From: Methylophilaceae bacterium
Lineage (GTDB): Bacteria; Pseudomonadota; Gammaproteobacteria; Burkholderiales; Methylophilaceae
Assembly (NCBI GenBank): GCA_027488395.1
Contig: JAIYBT010000014.1
Location: 1 to 45,534 of the forward strand
Reading direction: 5' to 3'
Length of the DNA stretch: 45,534 nt
Shown piece after piece: positions 44,884 through 45,534 of the stretch. The notes below the pieces were generated by a model, which saw only the letters and a program-made list of their open reading frames with translations, was not told the origin of the DNA and did no database searches. Each line of letters opens with the position of its first letter. Position 1 is the first letter of the stretch. A program made the translations under genes and the position numbers.

Positions 44884-45534
44884 ATGCAACTCCTTATTAC
44901 TGGTGCTAATGGTTTCGTTGGAAATATCTTACAAACAAAACTATTACAATATAACCATAACTTTACTCGTTTAGTTAGAGATGTATATTTACCAGATCTC
45001 CAGTACATCACATTTAATTGCTTAATCCACCTCGCTGGCCGCGCGCATGTCATGCATGACACAGCGCAAGATGTGTATCAAGCCTATAAAGAAGTGAATG
45101 TGGATTACACGCTCAAAGTAGCGAAGCATGCCCATGAGTTAGGGGTAAAACGGTTTGTGTTTTTGAGTTCGATCAAGGTAAATGGCGAACATACAAGCAC
45201 ACCATTTAATGAAGAGAACCTGCCAAATCCGCAAGATGCGTATGGCAAGACAAAGTTTGAAGCTGAAGAGGCGCTTAAAGCATTTTGTCTGGCAAATGAG
45301 ATGGAATATGTGATTATTCGCCCACCACTTATTTATGGGCCTGGGGTCAAAGGCAACTTTAAAACTCTTATTCGCTTATGTCAGCGCCCGATTCCATTGC
45401 CTTTTGGCCGGGTTGAAAATCTCCGCAGTTTTGTCAATTTAGATAATTTATGCAGTTTTATTTTGCTGTGCTGCCAGCATCCAAATGCGGCCAATCAAAC
45501 TTTTTTAATTTCTGATGATGAAGATGTTTCAACC
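44884..45534 (+). CDS. SDR-family nucleotide-sugar epimerase/dehydratase (WbpV-like), 3' end outside window
   Basis: The first 217 residues, open to the window edge. It has the NAD motif TGANGFVG (6-13), HLAGRAHVMHD (49-59), the catalytic FLSSIKVNGE region and Tyr120-x3-Lys124 (YGKTK), and RPPLIYGPGVKGNF. This set is typical of the UDP-N-acetyl-quinovosamine-type 4-reductases (WbpV/WreQ), which usually precede a WecA/WbpL initiating transferase. The segment between the NAD motif and HLAGRAH is about 20 residues shorter than I expect for the family. The first 120 bases are very AT-rich, whereas the rest has ordinary composition. No strong ribosome-binding site is visible. Confidence 0.85.
   Translation, partial: MQLLITGANGFVGNILQTKLLQYNHNFTRLVRDVYLPDLQYITFNCLIHLAGRAHVMHDTAQDVYQAYKEVNVDYTLKVAKHAHELGVKRFVFLSSIKVNGEHTSTPFNEENLPNPQDAYGKTKFEAEEALKAFCLANEMEYVIIRPPLIYGPGVKGNFKTLIRLCQRPIPLPFGRVENLRSFVNLDNLCSFILLCCQHPNAANQTFLISDDEDVST

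Overview
The window looks like chromosomal DNA of a Gram-negative proteobacterium. It has a TonB-dependent receptor, tripartite RND efflux, a PqiABC/MCE lipid-transport operon, a secreted LigE-type DNA ligase, HrpA and Rep helicases, and an ABC-exported surface-glycan locus. The gene mix and the protein flavour (class II cytochrome c' with a b561 partner, a renalase-like flavoprotein, LigE) fit a betaproteobacterium best. I cannot fix the family from sequence reading alone.

Layout. 1-1336 (-): 5' part of a TonB-dependent receptor gene. 1953-3203 (+): cytochrome b561 and cytochrome c', a likely redox pair. 3518-12537 (+): RND operon of adaptor, two different permeases (MdtB/MdtC arrangement) and an outer-membrane factor. 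12685-13680 (-): FAD amine-oxidase-like protein. 14048-17606 (+): pqiA-pqiB-pqiC with overlapping start and stop codons. 17870-20927 (+): CPA2-type cation/proton antiporter, COG0523 (CobW-like) metal-chaperone GTPase and a YqhA/UPF0114 membrane protein. The YqhA gene is flanked by two unrelated degenerate short tandem repeats. 21152-26248 (-): HrpA and a TonB-like proline-rich membrane protein. 26412-26976 (+): decayed gene for a secreted protein. 27254-33432: small envelope proteins, LigE, a methyltransferase, an RbgA/YlqF GTPase and Rep.

33605-45534 is an AT-richer glycan locus. A ten-gene minus-strand operon (44583 down to 34634) reads Wzm permease, Wzt ATPase, ATP-grasp ligase, Gfo/Idh oxidoreductase, FkbM methyltransferase, FdtA-like isomerase, FdtB-like aminotransferase, two paralogous GT61 glycosyltransferases and a GT2 glycosyltransferase. 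A convergent acyltransferase-3 gene lies at its end. A divergent SDR epimerase gene (WbpV-like) starts at 44884 and leaves the window. The genes suggest a cytoplasmically assembled glycan containing a dTDP-3-amino-3,6-dideoxyhexose, methylated and perhaps carrying an ATP-grasp-installed amide, exported by an ABC transporter whose ATPase lacks a glycan-binding domain. The initiating transferase and RmlA/RmlB are not in the window.

The most novel material is this glycan operon, above all the ATP-grasp/Gfo-Idh/FkbM block and the tandem GT61 pair. Secondary points are the repeat arrays around the YqhA gene, the lone TonB-like protein and the decayed secreted-protein gene. No rRNA, tRNA, CRISPR array, insertion sequence or phage gene was seen.
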